Source: Candidatus Bacteroides merdigallinarum (GTDB lineage: Bacteria > Bacteroidota > Bacteroidia > Bacteroidales > Bacteroidaceae). From it: a stretch of DNA of 64,000 nucleotides. The notes beneath the pieces were generated by a model, which was not told the DNA's origin, ran no database searches, and saw nothing but the letters and a program-made list of their open reading frames with translations. The translations under genes were made by a program, and so were the position numbers. Position 1 is the stretch's first letter. Each line of letters starts with the position of its first letter. Below, piece by piece: positions 19,495 through 29,665 of this stretch. The stretch spans positions 1 to 64,000 of the forward strand of contig DXBX01000032.1 in NCBI GenBank assembly GCA_019116285.1. Reading direction: 5' to 3'.

Positions 19495-20718
19495 TCAGAA
19501 TTCATAATCGTTATTTATTTCATCATCCCAAGGAGCCACTGGCGAAACAACTTGTCCGTCACCGTATTCGAAGATGTTTTCGTAGGTACCAAACCAATTC
19601 TGTACGGCCAAGGTCAAGGTATAATCATAGCCCGTACATTTCACGCGGAAACGATACAGATTGTTTCGCTCAATGTTCAGCCTGTTTTCATTGTTATTAT
19701 CAGGCTTGCCTCCCGTATATTGGGAGAAATATATCTTATGTGGCACATCGTTGCCCACCTGAATATTAAACTTTGCCTCTACGCACGCATAATCTTCACC
19801 TGTATCCTTGTTCTCGTATTCAGGAAGGTAAGCAATCCATTTTTCTATTATTTTATCGCTATCAGTGGCATCCGCATCCCGACTGACTCTCAAGAAATTG
19901 CAGTTTTCTCCGATTGCACTTCCCTCAACCAAATGCAGCGTTTCCGCGTAATCATTCTCCCAATTGCCATCATGGTCATAATCTTCTTCCGAATAAACTG
20001 CCGGAGCGCAATAGCCTTTCAGATTGTAACGGCTGATTCGCACCCAATCAAAAGATAGATTGAAAAAATTGTCCGTTTCCAGTATCACCTCCACCTTCGC
20101 CATCGCCCGCAACAATGTGATAGACTCAGACAGCAGCGTGGCCTCATTCGCCTTGAAGCTGACATTCTCGTAGGTATGCACTCCGTAGAACGGCATTCGA
20201 TTGTTCTCACTTAGAACGAAACTATTTGGAAAATCAAATTGTGCCCACTCCGCATTGCAGATATTCTCAATGGTAGTGGTTCCCGCAGTCAATGTTTCAT
20301 CTTGATACTCCGGCCAATTCGCCAATATCACAATTTTGAACTTACTGTACCCGACCAAAGCTTCCGGTACTTCACCCAACAAGGTATAATCCACATAGTC
20401 CGTTCCTTCTACAGACATCACGTCCGCCGCCTCAAAACGAGTAATGAACTTGTTGTCCGTATCGAAGAAATATATCCGATACCCATCCTCCGACATGTCA
20501 ATGTAATTCTCGTAAGTGCTACCGGCCTCATACCCTTCGGTGGGAGCATTGGACGGTACCCGCAGAATCATGCCCAACTGTTGCCCATCCGCAGGAACCA
20601 CGGGCAATGCCTCCTCCGGCTGACAAGCAGTCAGCAACGACAGCAGGCACAGCAGAACTACTGGCATGCATCGGACAATATGCGTACTCGTTCCTTTCAT
20701 CTTACAACTCCGCATCAT
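19495..20718 (-). CDS. FimB/Mfa2-like fimbrial lipoprotein
   Basis: 407 aa; lipobox LLSLLTACQPEE; IYFFDTDNKFITRFEA...KIVILANWP. Confidence 0.75.
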   Translation of the reverse strand: MMRSCKMKGTSTHIVRCMPVVLLCLLSLLTACQPEEALPVVPADGQQLGMILRVPSNAPTEGYEAGSTYENYIDMSEDGYRIYFFDTDNKFITRFEAADVMSVEGTDYVDYTLLGEVPEALVGYSKFKIVILANWPEYQDETLTAGTTTIENICNAEWAQFDFPNSFVLSENNRMPFYGVHTYENVSFKANEATLLSESITLLRAMAKVEVILETDNFFNLSFDWVRISRYNLKGYCAPAVYSEEDYDHDGNWENDYAETLHLVEGSAIGENCNFLRVSRDADATDSDKIIEKWIAYLPEYENKDTGEDYACVEAKFNIQVGNDVPHKIYFSQYTGGKPDNNNENRLNIERNNLYRFRVKCTGYDYTLTLAVQNWFGTYENIFEYGDGQVVSPVAPWDDEINNDYEF

Positions 20719-20740
20719 GCAGCACCACCTTCCAAGAATT

Positions 20741-21778
20741 AATATAACGTGAGTTCGACGAATTCAGAACAATGCAAGCTGTGTGTCAACTGTTCGTGAA
20801 ACATTGATACACGGCTTCTTTGGAAAGCAACAATATGCAGCAATACCAGAAAGAAGGTTGACGATAAAGTTATCAAAGGCTCTATGCCTTGAATGTTCCA
20901 CTTGTGCTATATTTTTGAGTTCATCATTGACGGTTTCGATAATGGCTCGTTTCCTGAGGAGTAGTTTGTCTGAAAGTGGCATCAATGATCCTTTCATATT
21001 GCTTTTCAGTTTGGTTATAAGTTGTATGCCGTCAACGAATAGTCTTTCAAATAGGTTCTTGCCGATGTATCCTTTATCACCAACAAGCTTCCCATAGATA
21101 AATTCCACAAAAGACTTGTATTCAAGAGATTTACGGTCATCCACATCTCCGGGAGTAATCATGAAGTTCAGAAGTTCTCCACGCTCGTTGCATATCAGAT
21201 GCAGTTTGAATCCGAAGAACCAGCCCATGGAACATTTTCCTCTTTGTGCTATTCCCTTGAACGTTTTATGGATATGGATTCTCTGGTTCTTGCATACTCG
21301 TAAGGGGGTACTGTCAACGAAACTGATGCCTGTGCACTTGCCCAAAAGCACCTTCTTGATAAACAGAGCCAGTGGGATAGCCACCTCTTTTTCCAGCTCA
21401 ACAAAACGGTTATAAGAAACAACCTTTGGAAAAAGATGCCGCATATGCTTGCAGACCTTTTCCAGATAGAAATGCTTCAGACAACGGTATCCCGAATCAT
21501 GAAAAAGAATCAAGATGAGCATGATTTCTGCCTTGGACATGGTGGAATCACGATGATATTTGCGTTTTTTTGCCGGCTTAAGCGTATATTTTGTCATCAT
21601 GGCATCAAAAAACTTGCAGAATTCATCTGCCATACAAAATAATTCTATAACTTTGCTTTCGGTGATCATAGCGACTATTGTTTGTAAATCTTTGTAATTC
21701 AGCACTATAAAGATACAACAATTTTCGCTAATCACCAATTTTACAAGTACTTATAATTCATCGAACTCACGTTATATT
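20741..21778 (-). mobile_element. IS982-family insertion sequence
   Basis: Transposase ORF bounded by imperfect inverted repeats AATATAACGTGAGTTCGACGAATT (left) and AATTCATCGAACTCACGTTATATT (right); exact ends and TSD not resolved. Confidence 0.85.
20764..21738 (-). CDS. IS982-family transposase
   Basis: 324 aa; FVDSTPLRVCKNQRIHIHKTFKGIAQRGKCSMGWFFGFKLHLICNERGE and VGDKGYIGKNLFE DDE-type motifs. Confidence 0.9.
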   Translation of the reverse strand: MVISENCCIFIVLNYKDLQTIVAMITESKVIELFCMADEFCKFFDAMMTKYTLKPAKKRKYHRDSTMSKAEIMLILILFHDSGYRCLKHFYLEKVCKHMRHLFPKVVSYNRFVELEKEVAIPLALFIKKVLLGKCTGISFVDSTPLRVCKNQRIHIHKTFKGIAQRGKCSMGWFFGFKLHLICNERGELLNFMITPGDVDDRKSLEYKSFVEFIYGKLVGDKGYIGKNLFERLFVDGIQLITKLKSNMKGSLMPLSDKLLLRKRAIIETVNDELKNIAQVEHSRHRAFDNFIVNLLSGIAAYCCFPKKPCINVSRTVDTQLALF

Positions 21779-21812
21779 ATACTATTATATACCTTAGTGC
21801 GCAAATATAGCA

Positions 21813-21851
21813 AAGAATCCCCATAACCACGAAGTGATTACAGAGATTCTT
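21813..21851 (-). terminator. Hairpin downstream of the tyrosine recombinase (possible terminator)
   Basis: AAGAATC...GTAATCACttcGTGgTTAT...GATTCTT. Confidence 0.45.
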
Positions 21852-21871
21852 ATCAATATCCCTTCTGGAGC

Positions 21872-23152
21872 CTAAAAAGCAGTTCTACTGCCAAACACAA
21901 ACTCAATCACTTTCCTGTTGGCTTCATTTTCCAGTCTGAAGTCCCTTTCAATATAAATGTCCGTCACTTTCATGGATTCATCTATATGGTTGAGGGCTGC
22001 ATGGACTGTGTACTTGTCTATTCCTACCTTGTTCAAAGCAATGGTAGCCCATGAATGCCTTGCAGCATAATATTCCAAATCATCTACTTTTAGCAACTTG
22101 CCAATCTCTTTCAGACCTGCGTTAATAGCCCTGTTGAAGTTATTGGCGGTAGAATAGTTATGATAGAAGTTGAAGATTCTTTTTCTTGTGAAATCCCTGT
22201 ATTTATGGATAATAGGCATGAGCATGGTTGGGATGATGACTTGCATCTTGGCTTTATCCAATCTTCTTCCCTTGGTCTTAGTCCTGTAATAGGTGATAAC
22301 TCCATCTTCCAATTCCGAACAATTGTACAAATCTACGGAATTCATGCCTATCAGACAGAAAGACAAGATGAAGCAATCCTTTGCCAGATTATAGGGGCAT
22401 ATTCTTTCTCTGCCATTGGTGCTGTTCAGGATATAAGGTAGTTTCCAAATTTTCTTTATCACTTCTGGAGATAGTGCCCTTTTTCTGGTAGCCTCCTGTT
22501 TGGGTAGTTCAATACCTTCAAAAGGGGAATTGTGAATGAGGATAATCCCCCTGTCATGGTCATTATACTTTTTCTTGGCTTCATTGAACAAGTGCCTGAT
22601 GCTTCCTAAATAGAGTGATACGGCTCTATTGGAAGGTATCCTTTTACCTTGCCTTTCAAGTTCTGCCGTTCTTATAGCCCTTTTCTCTAAGAGGTATTCC
22701 ATGAACCCCTTAATAAGGTCTTTGGTAAGTTGGTTTGTCGGCAAACTATCCTTGCCAATATAGGTGATAAAAGAGTTTAGGGCGGTCTTGTAGTTTTTCT
22801 TTCCCCTTATTCTTGTCTGTTCCAACCATTCTTTGCAGAACTGGATGAAGTCAATGTTTTTATTCTTTTCTTGTGCAACTTTGATAAACTCAAGGATTTC
22901 GTCAATGCTGTAGTTGGATGCTTCCATGGGAAGGGTGGCACATATCTCTTGATACTTCCTTACTAGAGCATCTGCTTCCTTGATGAACTGAGGATTCTTT
23001 AATTTGAGTGACTTGGTGAGGTCGCAGGGTCTTACAAAGATATTAGTGGACAGCCTTTTGACTTCTCTGTTATGGGTCATTCTTATCTTTACATTGTAAG
23101 TTCCGTCAGCTTTTTGTTTGTTCTTTAGAATTTCCACTTTGAATGTCAGCAT
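21872..23152 (-). CDS. Tyrosine-type site-specific recombinase/integrase
   Basis: 426 aa; catalytic RHSWAT box (YYAARHSWATIALNKVG) and C-terminal Tyr region. Confidence 0.92.
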   Translation of the reverse strand: MLTFKVEILKNKQKADGTYNVKIRMTHNREVKRLSTNIFVRPCDLTKSLKLKNPQFIKEADALVRKYQEICATLPMEASNYSIDEILEFIKVAQEKNKNIDFIQFCKEWLEQTRIRGKKNYKTALNSFITYIGKDSLPTNQLTKDLIKGFMEYLLEKRAIRTAELERQGKRIPSNRAVSLYLGSIRHLFNEAKKKYNDHDRGIILIHNSPFEGIELPKQEATRKRALSPEVIKKIWKLPYILNSTNGRERICPYNLAKDCFILSFCLIGMNSVDLYNCSELEDGVITYYRTKTKGRRLDKAKMQVIIPTMLMPIIHKYRDFTRKRIFNFYHNYSTANNFNRAINAGLKEIGKLLKVDDLEYYAARHSWATIALNKVGIDKYTVHAALNHIDESMKVTDIYIERDFRLENEANRKVIEFVFGSRTAF

Positions 23153-23251
23153 GTTATCTCAAATAATTTGGGAACAACAATAGACCAACAATCATAAATA
23201 TATCTCTCTAAAAAGGCTTCTCCTGTCCTGTTTTAGGGACATTATGAAAAG

Positions 23252-23289
23252 AAAAAATCCTTAATAATCTATTGATTATCAAGGATTTC
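23252..23289 (-). terminator. Intrinsic terminator after tRNA-His
   Basis: AAATCCTTGATAATC-aata-GATTATTAAGGATTTTTTCTTTT on the minus strand. Confidence 0.75.
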
Positions 23290-23293
23290 TTGC

Positions 23294-23369
23294 GGGTGGC
23301 AGATGGGACTCGAACCCACGACATTCAGAACCACAATCTGACGCTCTAACCAACTGAACTACAGCCACC
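23294..23369 (-). tRNA. tRNA-His (anticodon GTG)
   Basis: GGTGGCTGTAGTTCAGTTGGTTAGAGCGTCAGATTGTGGTTCTGAATGTCGTGGGTTCGAGTCCCATCTGCCACC; extra 5' G typical of tRNA-His. Confidence 0.93.
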
Positions 23370-23570
23370 ATATTGTGCATTTCTCAAATGCGGTGCAAAG
23401 ATAGAGGTTATTTTTGAAATGGCAAAGGATTCGGTCTTTTTTTTCGATAAATCCCGCAATTTTCTTGTTGGGAAGGGGGAAATGGATGAAAAATGGATGA
23501 AATGGATGGGAAAAGACATAAAAAAGAGATGTGCTTGGATGATGCACACCTCTTTTTCTTCTCCTTTATC

Positions 23571-24452
23571 TTATTTGTAGATGGCCTTTTTGCCTGCCAG
23601 CAAGGTATTCTTCATCAATGAAACGATGGTCATAGGACCTACGCCGCCGGGGACGGGAGTGATGTAGGAACATTTGGTGGCCACGTCATCGAACTTGACG
23701 TCACCGGTCAGCTTGAAGCCCGACTTCCGGGTGGCATCAGGGACGCGGGTGGTACCCACGTCGATTACCACGGCACCTTCCTTGACCATCTCCGAGCGGA
23801 CAAAGTTGGGCTGGCCCATGGCGGCGATGATGATGTCGGCCTCCTGGCATTCTTTCACCAGGTCGCGGCTGCGGCTGTGGCATACGGTCACTGTGGCATC
23901 GCCCGGATAGGCTTTCTGCATCATCAGCATGGCCATGGGCTTTCCGACGATGTTGCTGCGGCCCAGGATAACGCATTTCTTGCCTTGCGTCTCAATGTGG
24001 TAGCGTTTCAGCAGTTCCAGGATGCCGTTGGGTGTGGCCGAGATGTAGCAGGGCAGTCCGATGGACATACGGCCCACGTTGATGGGGTGGAAGCCGTCCA
24101 CGTCTTTGCGGTAGTCGATGGTTTCGATTACTTTCTGCTCCGAGATGTGCTTGGGCAAGGGGAGCTGCACGATGAAACCGTCCACATCGTCATCGGCGTT
24201 GAGTTCGCGCACCTTGGCCAGCAGCTCTTCTTCGGTCACATCCAGTTCGTAGCGGATCAGGGTGGACTTGAAGCCGCACTCTTCGCAGGCTTTCACTTTA
24301 TTGGCCACATAGGTTTCGCTGCCTCCGTCGTGTCCTACGAGGATGGCGGCGAGGTGGGGGCGCTTGCCTCCGTTGGCAACAATCTGCGCCACTTCTTCTG
24401 CTATCTCTTGCTTGATTTGTGCCGAGATGGCTTTTCCGTCAATCAATGTCAT
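23571..24452 (-). CDS. folD: Bifunctional methylenetetrahydrofolate dehydrogenase/cyclohydrolase
   Basis: [14 protein letters not shown] and [20 protein letters not shown] motifs. Confidence 0.96.
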   Translation of the reverse strand: MTLIDGKAISAQIKQEIAEEVAQIVANGGKRPHLAAILVGHDGGSETYVANKVKACEECGFKSTLIRYELDVTEEELLAKVRELNADDDVDGFIVQLPLPKHISEQKVIETIDYRKDVDGFHPINVGRMSIGLPCYISATPNGILELLKRYHIETQGKKCVILGRSNIVGKPMAMLMMQKAYPGDATVTVCHSRSRDLVKECQEADIIIAAMGQPNFVRSEMVKEGAVVIDVGTTRVPDATRKSGFKLTGDVKFDDVATKCSYITPVPGGVGPMTIVSLMKNTLLAGKKAIYK

Positions 24453-24478
24453 AGTATCTTGCTTTTTTGTAGGTTTGT

Positions 24479-25804
24479 TTATCGTTTCATCTTCGGCATC
24501 ATCATCTTGCCCATCTTGCTGCCGGTCACCATCTTCATCATCTTGCGCGTCTGGTCGAACTGCTTCAGCAGGCGGTTCACCTCTTGCAGGTTGGTGCCGC
24601 TACCCTTGGCAATACGTTGGCGGCGTGAGCCGTTGAGGATGGCGGGGTTGGTGCGTTCCTCGGGGGTCATGGAGTAGATGATGGCCTCGATGCTCTTGAA
24701 GGCGTTGTCGTCGATGTCGATGTCTTTGATGGCCTTGCCCACGCCGGGAATCATGCTGGCCAGTTCCTTCAGGTTGCCCATCTTCTTGATTTGCTGGATT
24801 TGGTTCAGGAAATCGTTGAAGTCGAACTGATTCTTCTGTATCTTGCGTTGCAGGCGCTTGGCTTCTTCTTCGTCGTATTGCTCTTGAGCGCGCTCTACCA
24901 GCGATACGATGTCGCCCATGCCCAGGATACGGTCGGCCATGCGCGAGGGGTGGAACTGGTCGATGGCGTCCAGCTTCTCGCCCGTACCGATGAACTTGAT
25001 GGGCTTGGTCACCACCGAGCGGATGGAGAGGGCTGCACCGCCGCGGGTATCGCCGTCCAGCTTGGTCAGTACCACGCCGCTGAAGTCCAGGCGGTCGTTG
25101 AACTCCTTGGCGGTGTTCACGGCATCCTGACCGGTCATGGCATCCACCACGAAGAGGATTTCGTTGGGTTGTATTCCATTCTTAATGGCTTCGATCTCGT
25201 CCATCATCTCCTCGTCCACGGCCAGGCGACCGGCGGTATCGACAATGACGGTGTCCAATCCCTTGGCCTTGGCTTCTTGAATAGCATTCTTTGCAATGGC
25301 AACGGGATCTTTCGAGTCAAGCTCGCAGTACATAGGTACCCCGATTTGCTCGGCCAGTACGCGCAACTGCTCGATGGCAGCCGGGCGGTAGACGTCGCAG
25401 GCCACCAAGAGCGGCCGGCGGTTTTTCTTTGCTTTGAGCATCCGCGCCAGTTTGCCGCTGAAGGTGGTCTTACCGGAGCCTTGAAGGCCGGACATCAGGA
25501 TGACGGCAGGCTTGCCTTCCAGGTTGATCTCGGCGGTCTCGCCACCCATCAGGGAGGCCAGTTCGTCGTGTACGATCTTCACCATCAGCTGGCTGGGTTT
25601 CACGGCGGTCAGTACGTTCTGACCCAGGGCCTTTTCTTTCACGGTATCGGTGAAGTTCTTGGCCACTTTATAGTTGACGTCGGCGTCCAGCAGGGCCTTG
25701 CGGACGTCTTTCAGCGTTTCCGCTACGTTGATTTCGGTGATTTTGCCTTCACCCTTCAATATCTTGAACGACCGTTCGAGGCGTTCACTCAGATTGTCAA
25801 ACAT
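24479..25804 (-). CDS. ffh: Signal recognition particle protein (Ffh/SRP54)
   Basis: [30 protein letters not shown]-terminal Met-rich M domain. Confidence 0.97.
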   Translation of the reverse strand: MFDNLSERLERSFKILKGEGKITEINVAETLKDVRKALLDADVNYKVAKNFTDTVKEKALGQNVLTAVKPSQLMVKIVHDELASLMGGETAEINLEGKPAVILMSGLQGSGKTTFSGKLARMLKAKKNRRPLLVACDVYRPAAIEQLRVLAEQIGVPMYCELDSKDPVAIAKNAIQEAKAKGLDTVIVDTAGRLAVDEEMMDEIEAIKNGIQPNEILFVVDAMTGQDAVNTAKEFNDRLDFSGVVLTKLDGDTRGGAALSIRSVVTKPIKFIGTGEKLDAIDQFHPSRMADRILGMGDIVSLVERAQEQYDEEEAKRLQRKIQKNQFDFNDFLNQIQQIKKMGNLKELASMIPGVGKAIKDIDIDDNAFKSIEAIIYSMTPEERTNPAILNGSRRQRIAKGSGTNLQEVNRLLKQFDQTRKMMKMVTGSKMGKMMMPKMKR

Positions 25805-25815
25805 AGTCTTTGGTA

Positions 25816-25917
25816 AATTGAGAATTGAGAATTAAAAATTAAGAAATACGAAGATTGATTCTTTTCACTACTTTATTTCCTATTTCTTAATTCTCAATTT
25901 TTAATTCTTAATTAATA
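25816..25917. repeat. AT-rich imperfect inverted repeat between ffh and rho
   Basis: Arm AATTGAGAATTGAGAATTAAAAATTAAGAAATA vs TATTTCTTAATTCTCAATTTTTAATTCTTAATTAAT. Confidence 0.7.
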
Positions 25918-25918
25918 G

Positions 25919-27853
25919 TTATCCGTTCATGCTAAGCAGGAATTCGTCGTTGTCCTTGGTCTTCTCCAGTTTGTCCTTGACGAAGTCCATGGCTTCCACG
26001 GCAGTCATGTCGGCCAGGTACTTGCGCAAGATCCACATACGATCCAAGGTCTGCTTGTCCTGCAGCAGGTCGTCGCGGCGAGTGCTGGAGGCCATGATAT
26101 TGACGGCCGGGAAGATGCGCTTGTTCGAGAGGTTACGGTCGAGCTGCAACTCCATGTTGCCCGTGCCCTTGAATTCCTCGAAGATGACTTCGTCCATCTT
26201 GGAGCCGGTGTCGATCAGGGCCGTGGCCAGGATGGTGAGCGAACCGCCTCCCTCGATGTTACGCGCAGCACCGAAGAAGCGCTTGGGCTTGTGTAGGGCG
26301 TTGGCATCCACACCACCGGAGAGCACCTTGCCCGATGCAGGCGATACCGTATTGTAGGCACGTGCCAGGCGGGTAATGGAGTCCAGGAAGATGACTACAT
26401 CGTGGCCGCATTCTACCAGACGTTTGGCTTTCTCCAAGACGATGCCGGCAATCTTGACGTGGCGCTCGGCGGGTTCGTCGAAGGTGGAGGCGATGACCTC
26501 GGCATTGACCGTGCGGGCCATGTCCGTCACTTCCTCCGGACGCTCGTCGATGAGCAACATAATCATATATACCTCCGGATGGTTGGCTGCGATGGCGTTG
26601 GCGATGTCCTTCATCAAGATGGTCTTACCCGTCTTGGGTTGTGCAACGATAAGGGCGCGCTGACCCTTGCCGATGGGAGCGAAGAGATCTACCACGCGGG
26701 CGGAGAGGGAGTCGCTGTAGCCTCCCTTGCAGAGCTTGAACTTCTCGTCGGGGAAAAGCGGAGTGAGGTGCTCGAAGGGCACGCGGTCGCGGATGAAGGC
26801 CGGGTCGCGTCCGTTGATTTTCGATACCTTCACCAGCGGGAAATATTTCTCGCCTTCCTTGGGCGGACGGATGATGCCTTCCACTACGTCGCCGGTCTTC
26901 AGGCCGAAGAGCTTGATTTGCGATTGCGATACGTAGATGTCATCCGGCGAGGACAGGTAGTTGTAGTCCGAGGAGCGGAGGAAGCCATAGCCGTCCTGCA
27001 TGATCTCCAATACGCCGGTGCCGGCCAGGATATCGTCAAATTCGTAAGCTTTTTCCGTCTCGGCGGGTTTCCGTTCGGAGGCAGCTTCTGTATTCGAAGC
27101 CTGAGGCTGGCGTTGGTTGCGTGGCTGGTTGTATCCGTTGTTGGGGCGGTTCGCATTGTCATGTGGGCGTGCAATGCGGGGACGCGGCTCCTTGGGTGTC
27201 TCGGCCGGAAGATTAGGCGTATTGTTTTTGGTTGCTTCAAATTTGCCGATCAGTTCGCTGGGGAGAGCGACTTCTTCGGTCGGCAAATCTTCGATGGGAA
27301 TGAAATCGTCTGTATTTTCGGCGAAGGGGAGGAGAGTATCTTGGGTAGCCTTTTCATTTTCCGGCTGCTTGTCTGCGGAAGCTGCTTCGGCAGGTTGGGG
27401 AGCTTCGGCCGTGGGCGAAGGATTTTCTTCAGAGGCGTCGGCTTGGGGCTCCGATTTTGCCTTGCGCGGACGTCCCGGCTTCCGTTTCTGAGGGGTTGTG
27501 GCCGCAGCGGCTGCCTGTGCCTCATTGGTTTCTGTGGCAGTCTGTTCCTGCGAGGCTGTATTATTGTTGGCGGCTTCGGCTTTTACGGCTTCATCCGTAG
27601 CGGTTGCCGGGGCATTGTTGTTGGCTGCGTTTTTTTTGGTGGTGCGTGTGCGTTTTTGTTTTTCCACCTTTCGTTCTTCTTTCAGCTTGTCGGCGGCCAC
27701 TTTTTTCGTGGCTCCTGCAATGGCTTGTTCATCCAGTATTTTATAAACAAGTTCTTCTTTCTTCATGGCATCGGTTTTCTTGATGCCAAGTTCTTGCGCA
27801 ATGGCTTGCAGTTCCGGCAAACTTTTGTCGTTCAGTTGAATGATGTTATACAT
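25919..27853 (-). CDS. rho: Transcription termination factor Rho with long low-complexity insertion
   Basis: Rho ATPase core ([45 protein letters not shown]) with about 200-residue K/A/N/Q/P/E-rich insert after the N-terminal Rho_N domain. Confidence 0.97.
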   Translation of the reverse strand: MYNIIQLNDKSLPELQAIAQELGIKKTDAMKKEELVYKILDEQAIAGATKKVAADKLKEERKVEKQKRTRTTKKNAANNNAPATATDEAVKAEAANNNTASQEQTATETNEAQAAAAATTPQKRKPGRPRKAKSEPQADASEENPSPTAEAPQPAEAASADKQPENEKATQDTLLPFAENTDDFIPIEDLPTEEVALPSELIGKFEATKNNTPNLPAETPKEPRPRIARPHDNANRPNNGYNQPRNQRQPQASNTEAASERKPAETEKAYEFDDILAGTGVLEIMQDGYGFLRSSDYNYLSSPDDIYVSQSQIKLFGLKTGDVVEGIIRPPKEGEKYFPLVKVSKINGRDPAFIRDRVPFEHLTPLFPDEKFKLCKGGYSDSLSARVVDLFAPIGKGQRALIVAQPKTGKTILMKDIANAIAANHPEVYMIMLLIDERPEEVTDMARTVNAEVIASTFDEPAERHVKIAGIVLEKAKRLVECGHDVVIFLDSITRLARAYNTVSPASGKVLSGGVDANALHKPKRFFGAARNIEGGGSLTILATALIDTGSKMDEVIFEEFKGTGNMELQLDRNLSNKRIFPAVNIMASSTRRDDLLQDKQTLDRMWILRKYLADMTAVEAMDFVKDKLEKTKDNDEFLLSMNG

Positions 27854-28032
27854 ATAAATATATGTGTGAATGGTTTAATATTTCTGTTGGATAGGCAAGG
27901 TTGCCTGCGGTCTTGTGTACGACCGGAAACCTTGTCTTTTTTGAAATTATGATTTTTGGGATAAATGCTTGTTTGGTTGTAAAATCGGGGGACAATTCCT
28001 GCCTCGGCAGGATGTCGTTGATTTCAACGGCG

Positions 28033-28040
28033 CAAAGGTA
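28033..28040 (-). promoter_or_regulatory. -7 box (TACCTTTG) of putative rho promoter
   Basis: CAAAGGTA on + strand about 180 bp upstream of rho start. Confidence 0.45.
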
Positions 28041-28085
28041 GCAATTTTTTTTGAATATGCGTTATGAATCGGAGATTATTTGGAT

Positions 28086-29369
28086 TTATTCTGTGGGAGA
28101 TTTCACCCGGATGACGGTGATTCTCCGGGTATGGTCGTCTACGCGGAAACGGTTGTCGCTCCGTTCACCCACCAGCCAGGCGATGTCATCGCCACAGCAG
28201 AGCACCCATTGCCGTTCTTTCTGCAAGATGGAGAATTTGCGGTCGGTCAGGTAGTCGCTGACCTTCTTTTTCCCTTTCATGCCGAAAGGTACAAACATAT
28301 CGCCTGTCTTCCAAGGGCGGAGTGAGAGCGGGCGTGAAAGTTTGTCTGCATCGAAACAGGCCGTTTGCCGGTCTTTGGGGATGGCAAAGTCCGGAGTATA
28401 AGGATAGGTGTGCAGGGATAGGGCAGGCGGTACATTTTCCGTATCCTGCTCTATCAATAACCGCTCCCGGTCTTTTACGACGCGCCATTGCCCTGCCTGG
28501 AAGCATTTGCCGGATTGTCCGCGGAGGGCTTGACAGATGTCCTGAGTCTGACTTTCGTTGAATCCCAAAGGATGCAGGATTTCAAACAGCAGGGTGGCCG
28601 GTGCAGGTTCTTTCAGCAGGGCGGCAATATCCAATGCTTTGCCGTTGTCAATGCAGACCTTTGTGCGGCCTTCGTCAATACATTGGCGATAGAGCAGGGC
28701 TGCATCGGCCAGGTGGGCAGCGGTTTTCAGGATATTTTCTTTGGCTGCCGGTGAAATCTCTTGCATCAAGGGGAGCAGATGCAGGCGTATCTTGTTTCGC
28801 AGATAGTCGTCCTCCAGGTTGGTGCTGTCCGTGACGTAAGATTGGCCGATACTCGTCAGATAATCTGTGATTTCCCGGCGATCCAGGCAAAGGAGCGGGC
28901 GGATGATGTATCCGTTGCGTGGGCGGATGCCTTGCAGGCCGTTGATGCCCGTACCCCGAAGGAGATTGAGCAGGAAGGTCTCGGCGCTGTCATCCCGATG
29001 ATGGGCCACGGCAATAGCGTTGGCGCCGCACGCTTGTCGGATATCCTCAAACCAACTGTAGCGCAGTTCGCGGGCGGCCATCTCTATGGAGATATGTCTT
29101 TGGGCGGCTTCTTTCGCAGTATCGAAATGGGTGACGTGCAGGGGGGTATCGCGCTCCTCGCAAAGCCGGCGGACAAAGGCCTCGTCGCGATCCGACTCCT
29201 CTCCGCGGAGGTGGAAGTTGCAATGGGCGGCTTCGCAAGTATATCCCAGGGATTGCAGCAGACATAACAAGGCCACTGAATCCGCTCCCCCGCTCAGAGC
29301 CACCAGGACTTTATCCTGTGCGGACAGGAGATGCTTTTCTGCGATATATTTTGCGACTTTTTGTTTCAT
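28086..29369 (-). CDS. tilS: tRNA(Ile)-lysidine synthetase
   Basis: [24 protein letters not shown]-loop; [20 protein letters not shown]. Confidence 0.95.
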   Translation of the reverse strand: MKQKVAKYIAEKHLLSAQDKVLVALSGGADSVALLCLLQSLGYTCEAAHCNFHLRGEESDRDEAFVRRLCEERDTPLHVTHFDTAKEAAQRHISIEMAARELRYSWFEDIRQACGANAIAVAHHRDDSAETFLLNLLRGTGINGLQGIRPRNGYIIRPLLCLDRREITDYLTSIGQSYVTDSTNLEDDYLRNKIRLHLLPLMQEISPAAKENILKTAAHLADAALLYRQCIDEGRTKVCIDNGKALDIAALLKEPAPATLLFEILHPLGFNESQTQDICQALRGQSGKCFQAGQWRVVKDRERLLIEQDTENVPPALSLHTYPYTPDFAIPKDRQTACFDADKLSRPLSLRPWKTGDMFVPFGMKGKKKVSDYLTDRKFSILQKERQWVLCCGDDIAWLVGERSDNRFRVDDHTRRITVIRVKSPTE

Positions 29370-29509
29370 AAGGGCTTGGACGGATTACCGTTTAATTTTG
29401 CAAAAGTAGGGAAAATCCATGGAATATCCGCCGGATGATGACAGATGATTTATGCTTTTTCTACGTCTATTGAACAAAGGATGATCCTCCGTTTGCCAAA
29501 GAGACTAAA

Positions 29510-29553
29510 AACGGAGTTATAACGGAGGTGAAACGGAGGTAAAACGGAGGTGA
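29510..29553. repeat. 11-bp tandem array (4 units, AACGGAGGTGA)
   Basis: AACGGAGTTAT / AACGGAGGTGA / AACGGAGGTAA / AACGGAGGTGA. Confidence 0.85.
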
Positions 29554-29584
29554 AGCTGTGCATTTACGTGAAGATTTATATATA

Positions 29585-29630
29585 AAGAGGGCATACCGAA
29601 ACGTCGGATGGTATTCCGGTATGCCCTCTT
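29585..29630 (-). terminator. Strong hairpin downstream of second fimbrial operon, probable terminator
   Basis: AAGAGGGCATACCG...CGGTATGCCCTCTT; T-run weak. Confidence 0.55.
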
Positions 29631-29665
29631 GGGGGACATGATGTCTGTTTTGCAAAAGCAGTGCC

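Noticed and set aside
20736-20746. Target-site duplication of the IS982-like element
   Set aside because: Flanks are AT-rich (taatata / tatatta) and the inverted repeat runs into them; no unambiguous direct repeat could be assigned.
26402-27952. 516-aa + strand ORF antisense to rho
   Set aside because: Shadow of rho; Gly/Phe-rich composition arises from the reverse complement of the low-complexity insert.
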